Shown piece after piece: positions 20,444 to 30,701 of a DNA stretch of 64,000 nucleotides. The position numbers were made by a program, and so were the translations under genes. Where the stretch lies: assembly GCA_007694885.1 (NCBI GenBank), contig REEW01000050.1, forward strand, positions 62,001 to 126,000. The letters are read 5' to 3'. Under the pieces are notes generated by a model. The model searched no databases and was not told the DNA's origin. It saw only the letters and a list, made by a program, of their open reading frames with translations. This stretch comes from Wenzhouxiangella sp. GTDB taxonomy: Bacteria > Pseudomonadota > Gammaproteobacteria > Xanthomonadales > Wenzhouxiangellaceae. Position 1 is the first letter of the stretch, and each line of letters begins with the position of its first letter.

Positions 20444-20491
20444 CGGATTCAGCTGCCGGGCACCACTGAATCCGTTGGCCGCGGTTATAAT
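20444..20491 (+). promoter_or_regulatory. candidate sucA promoter: 9-bp inverted repeat (CGGATTCAG-N13-CTGAATCCG) followed by TATAAT
   Basis: Exact IR at 20444-20452/20466-20474; TATAAT at 20486-20491 upstream of sucA ATG 20533. Confidence 0.45.
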
Positions 20492-20532
20492 CAGCCCTTC
20501 GCCCTGACCACCGTCATTCCGAACCCCTAGCC

Positions 20533-23346
20533 ATGAGCGATTACCTTCAGCAAGAATACCGGGCATCGCACCTGTCCGGCGGCAACATCGCCTACGTGGA
20601 AGAATTGTACGAGGCCTGGCTGGAAAGTCCCGACTCGGTCTCCGAGCACTGGCAGGGCGTGTTTTCCAAGCTCAATCAGAGCGGCGAGGACAGTCGCCAT
20701 CTCGCCCTGCTGGAAAATTTCCGACTGCTTGGCAGTAACGGCCCCATGGCCGGGATCGCTGCTGTCCCGGCCGATGATTTCAAGCAGGCCGGGGTCTTGC
20801 GCATGATCAACGCGTTTCGCGTGCGCGGGCATCAGGCGGCCAGGCTCGACCCGCTGGGTCTGAGCGAGCGCCCCCGGTTTCCTGACCTCGGGCTGGAGTT
20901 TTACGGACTCAGCGAGGCCGACCTCAAGACCTCGTTCCATACCGGCACCCTCGCCGGCCCGGACCACCTGCCGCTCAAGGACGTCATCGATATCTGCCGT
21001 AGCACCTATTGCGGCAGCATCGGCACGGAATACATGCACATCACCGACACCAACCAGCGGCGCTGGTTGCAGCAGCGGCTGGAGTCGGCCCGGGGCGATC
21101 ACACGCCCTCGCGCGAGGAGCGCCTGCGCCTGCTCGACAAGCTCTCGGCAGCCGAGGGCATGGAAAAATACCTCCACTCGAAGTACGTCGGCCAGAAGCG
21201 TTTCTCGCTCGAAGGCGCCGAAAGCCTGATCCCGCTGTTCGATACCCTGATTCGCCACTCGGGTAGCCAGGGCGTGAAGGAAATGGTGATCGGGATGGCG
21301 CACCGGGGGCGCCTGAACCTGCTGGTCAATATCCTCGGCAAAAGCCCGCGCGATCTGTTCGCCGAGTTCGAAGGCTCGATCGCCAAGGACGACCCCAACC
21401 GATCCGGTGACGTCAAATACCACCTGGGCTTCAGTTCGGACGTGCGCACTCCGGGCGGGGTCATGCACCTGGCGCTGGCGTTCAACCCTTCGCACCTGGA
21501 GATCGTCAATCCGGTCGTAGCCGGCTCGGCGCGCGCTCGCCAGACGCGCCTCGGAGACCAGCAGCGCGACCAGGTGATGCCGGTCCTGGTCCACGGTGAC
21601 GCCGCAATCGCCGGACAGGGCGTGGTCATGGAGCTTCTGAACATGTCCCAGGCGCGCGGCTTCGCCGTCGGCGGCACCTTCCATATCGTCGTCAACAACC
21701 AGATCGGCTTTACCACGTCCAACCCGATCGATGCGCGCTCGACCCTGTACTGCACCGAAGTGGCCAAGATGGTCCAGGCGCCGATTTTTCATGTCAACGG
21801 CGACGATCCGGAAGCAGTTCTGTTCGTTACCCGCCTGGCGACGGATTTCCGTCGGGAATTCAAAAAAGACGTTGTCATCGATCTGATCTGCTACCGCCGG
21901 CACGGTCACAACGAAGCCGATGAACCGGCGGCCACGCAGCCTCGCATGTACGAAGTGATCCGCAAGCTGGACTCGACCCGGCAGCAGTATGCCGAACGCC
22001 TGATCGAGGAAGGACTGGTCGACTCCGACCAGATCGCTGCGGCCGCCGCCGAGTATAGAGACAGGCTGGATTCGGGTGAGCCCGTGGTGGAACTGGTCGG
22101 CGAAGAAGATGCGCTGGTTACGGTGGACTGGGAGCCCTACCTGGACGGCGACTGGCGAGATGCAGCCGACACCTCGCTGAGTCTCGAGGAGATCCGTGCG
22201 CTGAATAAAACGCTGACCACGCTGCCAGAAGACTTCGTCCTGCACCGCCAGGTCGACAGAATCGTCCAGGCCCGCCGGCAGATGGGCGCCGGCGAGATTC
22301 CCATGGACTGGGGCTTTGCCGAAACGCTTGCCTATGCCGGGCTGATCAAGGCCGGCCATGGTTTGCGTCTGGTCGGACAGGACTCCGGGCGCGGCACCTT
22401 CTTTCACCGCCACGCCGTTTTGCACAACCAGCAGGACGGCAGTTCGTTCATCCCGCTGTCCCGCCTGACCGACAACGAACGCAAGGTCACGATCATCGAT
22501 TCGCTGCTCTCGGAAGAGGCCGTGCTCGGTTTCGAATACGGCTACGCGACGGCCGATCCGGGATCACTGGTGATCTGGGAAGCCCAGTTCGGCGACTTCG
22601 TCAACGGCGCCCAGGTGGTCATTGATCAGTTCATTGCTTCCGGCGAGACCAAATGGGGCCGGCTGTGCGGTCTGGTCATGTTCTTGCCCCACGGCTACGA
22701 GGGCCAGGGGCCGGAGCACTCCTCGGCGCGCCTGGAGCGGTTCATGCAGTTGAGCTCGGGCAACAATATCCAGGTCTGTGTCCCTTCGCTTCCCAGCCAG
22801 ATGTTTCACATGCTAAGGCGCCAGGTGCTGCGGCCGTTCCGAAAGCCGCTGATCGTCATGACGCCGAAGTCGCTGCTGCGCCACAAGGCCTCGACCTCTT
22901 CCCTGAGCGACCTGACCGACGGCGGATTCCGGGTATTGATCGACGACCCCGCCAGCCCCGAACCGAACAAGGTCAAGCGCCTGGTGTTCTGCGCCGGCAA
23001 GGTCTATTTCGATCTCGCCGCCGAGCGCGACAAGCGCGAAATCGATGACGTCGCCCTGGTACGGATCGAGCAGCTCTACCCGTTTCCACGCGAGGAGCTG
23101 CAAGCGCTGATCGAGCGTTACGGCAAGGCCGGAGAAGTGATCTGGTGCCAGGAAGAGCCGCTCAACCAGGGCGCCTGGTTCCAGATCCGGCATCATATCC
23201 AGGCCTGTGTGGGCAACGACCAGCGTCTGAGATACGTGGGCCGCGATGCATCAGCGTCGCCCGCCGTGGGCTACTACCAGGTTCATCAAGAGCAACAAAA
23301 ACGACTCGTGAGCGATGCGCTGACTCACGGTACGGGAATGGAGTAA
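20533..23346 (+). CDS. sucA: 2-oxoglutarate dehydrogenase E1 component
   Basis: [55 protein letters not shown]. Confidence 0.99.
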   Translation: MSDYLQQEYRASHLSGGNIAYVEELYEAWLESPDSVSEHWQGVFSKLNQSGEDSRHLALLENFRLLGSNGPMAGIAAVPADDFKQAGVLRMINAFRVRGHQAARLDPLGLSERPRFPDLGLEFYGLSEADLKTSFHTGTLAGPDHLPLKDVIDICRSTYCGSIGTEYMHITDTNQRRWLQQRLESARGDHTPSREERLRLLDKLSAAEGMEKYLHSKYVGQKRFSLEGAESLIPLFDTLIRHSGSQGVKEMVIGMAHRGRLNLLVNILGKSPRDLFAEFEGSIAKDDPNRSGDVKYHLGFSSDVRTPGGVMHLALAFNPSHLEIVNPVVAGSARARQTRLGDQQRDQVMPVLVHGDAAIAGQGVVMELLNMSQARGFAVGGTFHIVVNNQIGFTTSNPIDARSTLYCTEVAKMVQAPIFHVNGDDPEAVLFVTRLATDFRREFKKDVVIDLICYRRHGHNEADEPAATQPRMYEVIRKLDSTRQQYAERLIEEGLVDSDQIAAAAAEYRDRLDSGEPVVELVGEEDALVTVDWEPYLDGDWRDAADTSLSLEEIRALNKTLTTLPEDFVLHRQVDRIVQARRQMGAGEIPMDWGFAETLAYAGLIKAGHGLRLVGQDSGRGTFFHRHAVLHNQQDGSSFIPLSRLTDNERKVTIIDSLLSEEAVLGFEYGYATADPGSLVIWEAQFGDFVNGAQVVIDQFIASGETKWGRLCGLVMFLPHGYEGQGPEHSSARLERFMQLSSGNNIQVCVPSLPSQMFHMLRRQVLRPFRKPLIVMTPKSLLRHKASTSSLSDLTDGGFRVLIDDPASPEPNKVKRLVFCAGKVYFDLAAERDKREIDDVALVRIEQLYPFPREELQALIERYGKAGEVIWCQEEPLNQGAWFQIRHHIQACVGNDQRLRYVGRDASASPAVGYYQVHQEQQKRLVSDALTHGTGME

Positions 23347-23356
23347 GGAGCAACGC

Positions 23357-24571
23357 ATGAGTATTGAAGTCAAAGTGCCTAATCTGCCGGAGTCGGTTTC
23401 CGACGCCACCGTGGCCAAATGGCACAAAAAACCGGGTGAATCGGTCGCCCGCGACGAGAACCTGGTCGACCTGGAAACCGACAAGGTTGTCCTCGAGGTC
23501 CCTGCGCCGGCCGACGGCGTGCTCAAGGACATCAGCGCCGAAGAGGGCCAGACCGTGTCCGAGGGCGAAATCCTGGGCCTGCTTGAAGAAGGCAAAGCCC
23601 AGGCGCCCGCTGAAAAATCGGGCGAAGACGGCGACAGCCGAAAAAACGAGGAAGACAGCGGAGGAAAACCCGCGGAATCTTCGGCGCCTTCCAGGCCGGC
23701 GCAGGCGGACGAGTCCGCTGCTCGCAAGACCGGAAGCGACGACAAGCTCGCCCCATCGGTGCGCCGCCTGGTGGCCGAAAACGACGTCGACCCGTCGGCA
23801 GTCGAAGGCAGCGGCCGCGGCGGCCGTCTGACCAAGGGCGACGTGCTCGCGCACCTGCAGGGCGCCGGTGCACGGCCGCAGGAGCGGGTCAAGATGTCGC
23901 GCCTGCGCTCGCGCATCGCCGAGCGGATGAAAGACGCTCAGAACACGGCCGCCATCCTGACCTCGTTCAACGAGGTCAACCTGCAGGCGGTCATGGACAT
24001 CCGGGCGCGCTACAAGGACGACTTCCTCAAGCGCCACGACGTCAAGCTCGGCTTCATGTCGTTTTTCGTCAAGGCCTGCTGCGAGGCATTGCGCAAACAT
24101 CCGGTGGTCAATGCGTCCATCGACGGCGACGAAATCGTCTACCACGGCTACCAGGACATCGGTATCGCCGTATCGACCGAACGGGGGCTGCTCGTTCCCA
24201 TCCTGCGCAATGTCGAGCAAATGGGACTGGCCCAGATCGAAGGGGCCATCGCCGAGTATGCCGAAAAGGCGCGAAAGGGCTCGATCCAGCTCGAAGACCT
24301 GCAGGGCGGCACGTTCACCATCACCAACGGCGGCGTGTTCGGCTCGCTGCTGTCGACGCCGCTGCTGAACATGCCGCAAAGCGCGATCCTGGGCATGCAC
24401 GCGATCAAGGAGCGGCCGGTCGCCGAAAACGGCCAGGTTGTGGTCCGGCCGATGATGTACATCGCGCTGTCGTACGACCACCGCATCATCGATGGAAAGG
24501 ACGCAGTCCAGTTCCTGGTCGCGGTCAAGCAGGCCCTCGAGGACCCGGCGCGGATGCTGCTCGGGCTGTAA
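23357..24571 (+). CDS. sucB: 2-oxoglutarate dehydrogenase E2 (dihydrolipoyl succinyltransferase)
   Basis: Lipoyl motif [38 protein letters not shown]. Confidence 0.98.
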   Translation: MSIEVKVPNLPESVSDATVAKWHKKPGESVARDENLVDLETDKVVLEVPAPADGVLKDISAEEGQTVSEGEILGLLEEGKAQAPAEKSGEDGDSRKNEEDSGGKPAESSAPSRPAQADESAARKTGSDDKLAPSVRRLVAENDVDPSAVEGSGRGGRLTKGDVLAHLQGAGARPQERVKMSRLRSRIAERMKDAQNTAAILTSFNEVNLQAVMDIRARYKDDFLKRHDVKLGFMSFFVKACCEALRKHPVVNASIDGDEIVYHGYQDIGIAVSTERGLLVPILRNVEQMGLAQIEGAIAEYAEKARKGSIQLEDLQGGTFTITNGGVFGSLLSTPLLNMPQSAILGMHAIKERPVAENGQVVVRPMMYIALSYDHRIIDGKDAVQFLVAVKQALEDPARMLLGL

Positions 24572-24580
24572 CAATGGAAA

Positions 24581-24701
24581 ACCGCAGATGAACGCGGATA
24601 AACGCAGATGAAAATAAACCGAAAAGCAGATCGGCCAGGCGTTGCACTCGCCGGAAAAACCCCGTCTTTTTGATCTGCGTGCATCTGCGTTCATCTGCGG
24701 T
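24581..24701. repeat. inverted repeat element copy 1, arms made of 10-bp units (GCRGATNAAC)
   Basis: Left arm accgcagatgaacgcggataaacgcagatgaaaa (24581-24614); right arm tttttgatctgcgtgcatctgcgttcatctgcggt (24667-24701) is its near-perfect reverse complement. Confidence 0.85.
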
Positions 24702-24722
24702 AACAACCTACCGACCCAAGGA

Positions 24723-26156
24723 ATGGCAATGTCTGACAAGGAATTCGATCTGATCATCATCGGCGGCGGACCCGGCGGGTATGTCGCCGCGATTCGCGCC
24801 GCACAGCTGGAGATGAAGGTACTGCTGATCGATGATCGCCAGGCCGACGACGGCAAGCCGGCCCCGGGCGGGACCTGCCTGAACGTCGGCTGCGTGCCGT
24901 CCAAGGCCCTGCTCGACTCTTCCAAGCATTACCACCACGTCCAGCACGACTATGCTGCCCACGGCATCAGTGTCGACGGCGTATCCATGGACGTAGGCAC
25001 CATGATCGAGCGCAAGCGCAAGGTCGTCAAACAGCTCAACGGTGGCCTGATGCAGCTGTTCAAGGCCAACAAGATCGAGTTTGCCAACGGCCGCGGCAAG
25101 CTGCTTGCCGACCGCGAGGTCGAGGTCCATCCCTGCGACGGCGACAGCTACCGGGCCCGCGGCAAGCACGTGATCCTGGCGGCCGGTTCAGTGCCGTTCA
25201 CCATTCCCAACGTGGAGATCGACGGCGAGCACATCGTCGACAACGTCGGCGTGCTGGAATTCGGCGCCGTGCCCGAACGCATGGGGGTGATCGGCGCCGG
25301 CGTGATCGGGCTGGAAATGGGCAGCGTCTGGAAGCGCCTGGGCAGTGAGGTGATCCTGTTCGAGGCCATGGACGAGCTGCTGCCGGTGGTCGACAAGGAC
25401 ATGAGCCGGGCGGCAGCGCGCGAATTCAAGAAGCAGGGTCTCGACATCCGCCTGGGGAGCAAGGTTGCCGGTGCCGAGGTGGTCGACGGCAAGGTCAAGG
25501 TGACGTTCACAGAGGGCGACGAGGAAAAGACCGAGACCTTCGACAAGCTGCTGGTTTCGGTTGGACGGCGCGCCGCCAGCGACGACCTGCTGGCCGAGGA
25601 TTCCGGCGTGGAGTTGACCGAACGCGGTCAGGTCAAGGTCGACCAACACTGCCGCACTTCGGCCGGCAACGTCTGGGCCATCGGCGATCTGGTGCGCGGC
25701 CCGATGCTGGCCCACAAGGCGTCCGAAGAAGGGGTGGCCGTAGTCGAGACCATTGCCGGTCAGCACGGTCACATCAACCTCGATCACGTGCCCTGGGTGA
25801 TTTATACCGACCCCGAGATTGCCTGGGTCGGAAAGAACGAAAAAGAGCTCACCGAAGCCGGCGTCGACTACAAGAGCGGCAGCTTTCCGTTCGCCGCGAC
25901 CGGGCGAGGGCTGGCCATGGGCGAGGCCGCCGGGCACGTGAAGATCCTGGCCGATGCCGAAACCGACCGTATTCTGGGCGCCCAGATCATCGGTCCCAGC
26001 GCCTCGGAGATGATCGCCGAGATTGTCGTGGCGATGGAATTCGCCGGTGCCAGCGAAGACCTGGCCCGGATCATCCATGCCCACCCGACCCTGTCGGAGG
26101 CCATTCATGAGGCCGCGCTCGCCGTCGACAAACGCGCCATCCACAAGGCCAACTAG
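24723..26156 (+). CDS. lpdA: dihydrolipoyl dehydrogenase (E3)
   Basis: EFDLIIIGGGPGGYVAAIRAAQL; GGTCLNVGCVPSKALLDSS; HAHPTLSEAIHEAAL; start taken as MAMSDKEFD. Confidence 0.98.
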   Translation: MAMSDKEFDLIIIGGGPGGYVAAIRAAQLEMKVLLIDDRQADDGKPAPGGTCLNVGCVPSKALLDSSKHYHHVQHDYAAHGISVDGVSMDVGTMIERKRKVVKQLNGGLMQLFKANKIEFANGRGKLLADREVEVHPCDGDSYRARGKHVILAAGSVPFTIPNVEIDGEHIVDNVGVLEFGAVPERMGVIGAGVIGLEMGSVWKRLGSEVILFEAMDELLPVVDKDMSRAAAREFKKQGLDIRLGSKVAGAEVVDGKVKVTFTEGDEEKTETFDKLLVSVGRRAASDDLLAEDSGVELTERGQVKVDQHCRTSAGNVWAIGDLVRGPMLAHKASEEGVAVVETIAGQHGHINLDHVPWVIYTDPEIAWVGKNEKELTEAGVDYKSGSFPFAATGRGLAMGEAAGHVKILADAETDRILGAQIIGPSASEMIAEIVVAMEFAGASEDLARIIHAHPTLSEAIHEAALAVDKRAIHKAN

Positions 26157-26159
26157 ACC

Positions 26160-27176
26160 ATGACCATGATCCCCGACAAGTTCAGATCGTTCCGGATCTT
26201 CGACGACGAAAACGGCTATCGAGCCGAAATCGTCGACCAGGGAATCGATGAACAGTCCGACGGCGATGTCGTGATTCGCACCGAGTGGTCCAGCGTCAAC
26301 TACAAGGACGCTCTGGCCGGAACGGGTAAGGGAAAAATCCTGCGTCGCTTCCCGCTCAACGGCGGCATCGATGTTGCCGGGGTCGTGGTCGAGTCGACGG
26401 CAGGCGAGTTCAACGAAGGCGATCCGGTCATCATGACCGGGGGCGGGCTGTCGGAAACCCGCGACGGCGGCTACAGCGAGTATCTGCGAGTGCCGTCTGA
26501 ATCGCTGGTGCCGCTGCCGGAAGGGCTTTCCCTGTACGAGGCGATGTGCCTGGGTACGGCCGGATTCACCGCCGCTCTGGGCCTGTATCGAATGGAAGCC
26601 AACGGCCAGCGCCCGGACATGGGGCCGCTGTGCGTTACCGGCGCGACCGGCGGTGTCGGCTCGCTGGCCGTGGACATGTATTCAAGAGCCGGTTATGAAG
26701 TCTGTGCAATCAGCGGAAAAGTAGAGGAATTCAGCTGGCTGCGCGAACTCGGCGCCGTGCAGTGCATCTCGCGTCAGGATCTTCACTGGCCGGACAGCCC
26801 GATGGCTTCGGCACGATTTGCCGGGGCGCTGGACAGCGTCGGCGGCGACATGCTCAGCGGCCTGACTCGTGTGATCGAGCCCTGGGGCAGCATCGCGTCG
26901 TGCGGCATGGCCGGCGGTATCGGCTTGCAAACCACGGTCATGCCGTTCATCATTCGCGGCATCAGCCTGCTTGGAATCAACTCGGCCGGATGCCCTTATC
27001 CGCTGCGCAAGACCATCTGGGAGCGCCTGGCTTCGGACTGGAAGCCGGCCCACCTGGAATCGATTGCCGGGGCACCGATCGGTCTGGAAGAACTGCCCGG
27101 GGCGTTTGATCGCCTGCTGTCGGGCGGTGGGCACGGCCGCACCCCGGTCCGGATCGGCAGCGACCCGTCGGGGTAA
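26160..27176 (+). CDS. acrylyl-CoA reductase AcuI/YhdH-type MDR oxidoreductase
   Basis: WSSVNYKDALAGTGKGKILRRFPLNGGIDVAGVV; VTGATGGVGSLAVDM. Confidence 0.93.
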   Translation: MTMIPDKFRSFRIFDDENGYRAEIVDQGIDEQSDGDVVIRTEWSSVNYKDALAGTGKGKILRRFPLNGGIDVAGVVVESTAGEFNEGDPVIMTGGGLSETRDGGYSEYLRVPSESLVPLPEGLSLYEAMCLGTAGFTAALGLYRMEANGQRPDMGPLCVTGATGGVGSLAVDMYSRAGYEVCAISGKVEEFSWLRELGAVQCISRQDLHWPDSPMASARFAGALDSVGGDMLSGLTRVIEPWGSIASCGMAGGIGLQTTVMPFIIRGISLLGINSAGCPYPLRKTIWERLASDWKPAHLESIAGAPIGLEELPGAFDRLLSGGGHGRTPVRIGSDPSG

Positions 27177-27242
27177 GGCTCGTTTGCAGTATCATGGCCA
27201 GACCATACGCTTCGGAATGTTCCGCACACGGGATTTGCGACC

Positions 27243-27614
27243 ATGACCAAAATACTCCTTGTCGACGATTCGGACACACAGCTGTATTCGCTGCGCAAAG
27301 TCCTTGAAGACGCCGGACACGATGTCGTTACGGCCGCCGACGGACAGGAAGGGGTCGAAAAAGCCGGCTCCGAGACACCCGATCTGATCTTGATGGACGT
27401 GGTCATGCCCGGTCTCAACGGATTCCAGGCGACCCGGAAAATCCGGCGCAACCCGGCCACCAAGGACATACCGGTGATTTTCGTCACCACGAAGGACCAG
27501 GAGACCGACCGGATCTGGGGCATGCGCCAGGGAGCGGCGGCCTACATCACCAAACCGGTCGACAAGCAGGCGCTTCTGGCGGCCATCAACGAAACTCTGG
27601 AGACCAACCCATGA
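27243..27614 (+). CDS. PilH-like single-domain response regulator
   Basis: ILLVDDSDTQLYSLRKVLEDAGH; LILMDVVMPGLNGFQATRKIRRNPATKDIPVIFVTTKDQETDRIWGMRQGAAAYITKPVD. Confidence 0.93.
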   Translation: MTKILLVDDSDTQLYSLRKVLEDAGHDVVTAADGQEGVEKAGSETPDLILMDVVMPGLNGFQATRKIRRNPATKDIPVIFVTTKDQETDRIWGMRQGAAAYITKPVDKQALLAAINETLETNP

Positions 27615-28096
27615 CCATTGCCGCAGGCGACGCCATTCCGTCGGCCCAGCTGACCATCATGACCGAGAATGGCCCGACGCCGGTCGATTCCAGGGAACTG
27701 CTCGGGAAAGGACGGACCGTGCTTTTTGCCGTACCCGGACCTTTCACGCCGACCTGTTCGGCCGAGCATCTACCCGGCTTCATCGACCATTACTCCGCGC
27801 TGGTCGAACGCGGCGTCGAGCGAATCGTCTGCATGGCGGTCAGCGACATTTTCGTCATGGACGCCTGGGCAAAAGCCTCCGGAGTGACCGATCAGATTGT
27901 CATGGCCGCCGACGGCAACGGCGATTTCACCGCCGCTCTGGGCCTGGCGCTTGATGCACGCGCCTTCGGCATGGGTTCTCGCAGCCAGCGTTTCGCCCTG
28001 ATTGTTGAAGACGGAATCGTGGTGGAAACTCTGATAGAGCCTGCCGGCGAGTTCCGGGTGTCCAGCGCTGATTACGTGCTGGAACGGCTCGCCTAG
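27611..28096 (+). CDS. peroxiredoxin (Prx5 family)
   Basis: TVLFAVPGPFTPTCSAEHLPGFIDHY catalytic motif; 4-bp overlap (ATGA) with the receiver gene. Confidence 0.93.
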   Translation: MTIAAGDAIPSAQLTIMTENGPTPVDSRELLGKGRTVLFAVPGPFTPTCSAEHLPGFIDHYSALVERGVERIVCMAVSDIFVMDAWAKASGVTDQIVMAADGNGDFTAALGLALDARAFGMGSRSQRFALIVEDGIVVETLIEPAGEFRVSSADYVLERLA

Positions 28097-28115
28097 TCCA
28101 GAATCGGCTTCCGGG

Positions 28116-28352
28116 TCAATCCGGGCCTGCCACGGGGTAACGCACGGGATTGACGCCCTGCGGCTCGATGATGCCGAGCTGAAATCCACCCCAAAGGGCC
28201 AGCAGCAGGGCAAGTGAGAGCCCTACCCGCCATGTGAGCCGTCGCACCGCGCGATCACTGTCGCTGTCATCACTGACCAGAAAGTAAAAGCTCGACGCCA
28301 GGGTGTAGAGAATGCCGAGAAACACCCCGATGATTACGATTTTGCTCAACAA
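28116..28352 (-). CDS. DUF2909 twin-transmembrane protein
   Basis: Two-TM small protein MLSKIVIIGVFLGILYTLASSFYFLVSD...RRLTWRVGLSLALLLALWGGFQLG next to SURF1. Confidence 0.8.
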   Translation of the reverse strand: MLSKIVIIGVFLGILYTLASSFYFLVSDDSDSDRAVRRLTWRVGLSLALLLALWGGFQLGIIEPQGVNPVRYPVAGPD

Positions 28353-28402
28353 CGCTTGACGACCTCACCTTGACTGGGCACGCAGTATAACGAGGCGCCG
28401 TG

Positions 28403-29119
28403 ATGAAATTGAACCTCGCCCTCACCGTCCGCCGGTCCCTGCCCCACCTTGCCGCATTGCTCGTCTTGTTCGGCTGCGTCCGGCTTGCCCTCTGGCAGAT
28501 CGAGCGGGCCGACGAAAAGCAGCGGATGCTGGACCAGTGGGATACCGCCGCTGCCGCTGAACTGATCGACCCCGATGAGCTCGACCTGTTTGCGCCGGTA
28601 ACGGGTCGAGGCCGGTTCGATCCGGAGCGGCATGTGCTGCTCGATAACCAGATTCGCAACAATCACCCCGGGGTTCACGTTTTCACGCCGTTTCAACCCG
28701 AAGGATCCCGACAGCTGATCATGGTCAACCGCGGCTGGCACCCCTGGGATCGCCGCTCCACCGACCGACTCCAGATCGATACCCCGTCGAAGACCGTGAC
28801 CATCGACGGCAGGATCAGCGACCCGCCGCGCGTCGGCCTCCAGCTTGGCGAAGCCGGACCCCTGGACTCCTCGCAATGGCCGAATCTGACGACCTATTAC
28901 GACACTGACCGGATTCGCGAAGCCCTGGGCTCCCAAACCGCCGACCGGGTCGTTCTGCTCGACCCCGATCATCCGGCCCACCTGACCGGGGACGACTGGC
29001 AAATGATGAACATGGGGCCTGAACGCCATGTCGGTTACGCTTTCCAGTGGGCCAGCATCGGACTTGCGGTGTTCCTGATCTGGATCATTCTCACCTTTCG
29101 GAGCCTTCGCCGTCGATGA
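28403..29119 (+). CDS. SURF1 family cytochrome oxidase biogenesis protein
   Basis: LALWQIERADEKQRMLDQW; GRFDPERHVLLDNQIRNNHPGVHVFTPF; VNRGWHPW; YAFQWASIGLAVFLIWI. Confidence 0.93.
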   Translation: MKLNLALTVRRSLPHLAALLVLFGCVRLALWQIERADEKQRMLDQWDTAAAAELIDPDELDLFAPVTGRGRFDPERHVLLDNQIRNNHPGVHVFTPFQPEGSRQLIMVNRGWHPWDRRSTDRLQIDTPSKTVTIDGRISDPPRVGLQLGEAGPLDSSQWPNLTTYYDTDRIREALGSQTADRVVLLDPDHPAHLTGDDWQMMNMGPERHVGYAFQWASIGLAVFLIWIILTFRSLRRR

Positions 29120-29688
29120 ACAAAGTTGCCATTGTTGCCGTATTCGCGGTCTTCCTGCTGCCCGTGGTGACCGCGACCCTGATGCACAGCGAGTGGTTCG
29201 ACTGGCAGCCGGGCGGGACGCGCAATCACGGAGACCTGGTTCAGCCGGTCATCGAGCTCGAGCCGTTCCGGATCGAAACGTCGAACGGGGAAGAAGTCGT
29301 ACTTGACGATCTTCTCGAGCGCTGGCAGTTGCTGTACTACCAGCCCACGGCCTGCAACGAGGCGTGCATGGAAAATCTTTACTGGTTGCGCCAGGTACGA
29401 CGGGCACAGGACCGGCACCAGCCGGATGTGGGACTGGTGTTTCTCACTCGATCGCCGCTGAGCGCAGAAAGCGCTGCAGCGATTACCGCACTGGCAGACG
29501 ATTTCGTCGTTCTCGCCGGCACCCGCGCCGAACCGCTGATTTCGCAGCTTCCGGACGACGGCGTGAACGCCGCCTACTACATCGTAGACCCCATGGCCAA
29601 TATAATACTGAGATTCGCCGAAGACAGCGACCACAACCACATTCGTCGAGATCTTCGCCGCCTCCTTACCTGGACCCAACGAGACTGA
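29116..29688 (+). CDS. membrane-anchored thioredoxin-fold/SCO-like cytochrome oxidase assembly protein
   Basis: Single N-terminal TM; LLYYQPTACNEACMENLYWLRQVRRA resembles the CxxxC-containing protein found between surf1 and ctaA. Confidence 0.7.
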   Translation: MNKVAIVAVFAVFLLPVVTATLMHSEWFDWQPGGTRNHGDLVQPVIELEPFRIETSNGEEVVLDDLLERWQLLYYQPTACNEACMENLYWLRQVRRAQDRHQPDVGLVFLTRSPLSAESAAAITALADDFVVLAGTRAEPLISQLPDDGVNAAYYIVDPMANIILRFAEDSDHNHIRRDLRRLLTWTQRD

Positions 29689-29696
29689 TTCACGGC

Positions 29697-30701
29697 ATGA
29701 ACGGCAGCATTTACAACCGGCTCGCGCTGGTGGCATGCATTCTCACCTTCATCGTGGTGGTGCTTGGCGCCTGGGTGCGCCTGACCGATGCCGGCCTGGG
29801 TTGCCCGGACTGGCCGGGATGCTACGGGCATCTGTCGTGGCCATCGACCGAACAAAGCATTGCCGTAGCCGACCAGGTCCGGGCCGATCGTGCCGTGGAC
29901 GTCGGCGCCGCGGTCCGTGAAATGGTCCACCGCTATGCCGCCGGGCTGCTCGGGCTGCTCGTCCTCGCCCTTGCCGTCATGGCCTGGCGGCGACGCCGGG
30001 ATCCGGATCAGCCGGTAGGGCTGCCGCTGCTGCTGCTGGGACTGATCATTTTCCAGTCCGCTCTCGGGGCGTGGACTGTGACCATGCTGCTCAAACCCGC
30101 CATCGTGCTCGCTCACCTGACGGGTGGATTGCTGACCTTCAGCCTCCTGATTCTGCTGTACCTGCGTACCCGGCCTGAAAAGCCGCGTCCGAACCTGCCG
30201 CAACGCAAGCTCAAAACCGCATTGGGGGCGGCGACCGTCGTCCTCGTTGTCCAGATTCTTCTGGGTGGCTGGGTCAGCACCAACTACGCCGCCCTGGCCT
30301 GTCCGGACTTTCCGACCTGCACCGGCCAATGGTGGCCGGATTCCGATTTCCGGGAGGGGTTTACCCTGTGGCGCGGCGTTGGCGTCGACTACGAAGGCGG
30401 CATTCTTGACCAGGAAGGCCGGGTTGCCATCCACATGGCCCACAGAATCGGGGCCGTGGCTGTGATCGGGGTTTTTGCCTGGCTCCTGATGAAGCTGTTT
30501 TCCACCCCGGGCATGACCGCTCCGGGGCTGATTCTGGCAGCGCTGCTGGCCACGCAGATCGCGCTTGGTATCCTCAACGTGGTTTGGGGCCTGCCGCTGT
30601 ACATTGCCGTCGCCCACAACGGGGTGGCGGCGCTGTTGCTCGCCTGCATGGTTTATCTTCTTCACCGCACACGCCTGCCAAGGCCATCACCCAGCCCATG
30701 A
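29697..30701 (+). CDS. ctaA: heme A synthase (CtaA/COX15)
   Basis: [70 protein letters not shown]. Confidence 0.97.
   Translation: MNGSIYNRLALVACILTFIVVVLGAWVRLTDAGLGCPDWPGCYGHLSWPSTEQSIAVADQVRADRAVDVGAAVREMVHRYAAGLLGLLVLALAVMAWRRRRDPDQPVGLPLLLLGLIIFQSALGAWTVTMLLKPAIVLAHLTGGLLTFSLLILLYLRTRPEKPRPNLPQRKLKTALGAATVVLVVQILLGGWVSTNYAALACPDFPTCTGQWWPDSDFREGFTLWRGVGVDYEGGILDQEGRVAIHMAHRIGAVAVIGVFAWLLMKLFSTPGMTAPGLILAALLATQIALGILNVVWGLPLYIAVAHNGVAALLLACMVYLLHRTRLPRPSPSP

Noticed and set aside
20527-22425. 632-aa minus-strand ORF opposite sucA
   Set aside because: GC-rich antisense shadow ORF; sense strand clearly encodes SucA and the antisense product shows no recognisable domain
24581-24701. CRISPR array considered for the repeated GCAGATGAAC units
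   Set aside because: Units are contiguous 10-mers in inverted arms without unique spacers, and no cas genes are present
23162-24925. 587-aa minus-strand ORF spanning sucB and the intergenic repeat
   Set aside because: Antisense to sucB; its '[14 protein letters not shown]' part is translation of the inverted repeat, a common spurious peptide
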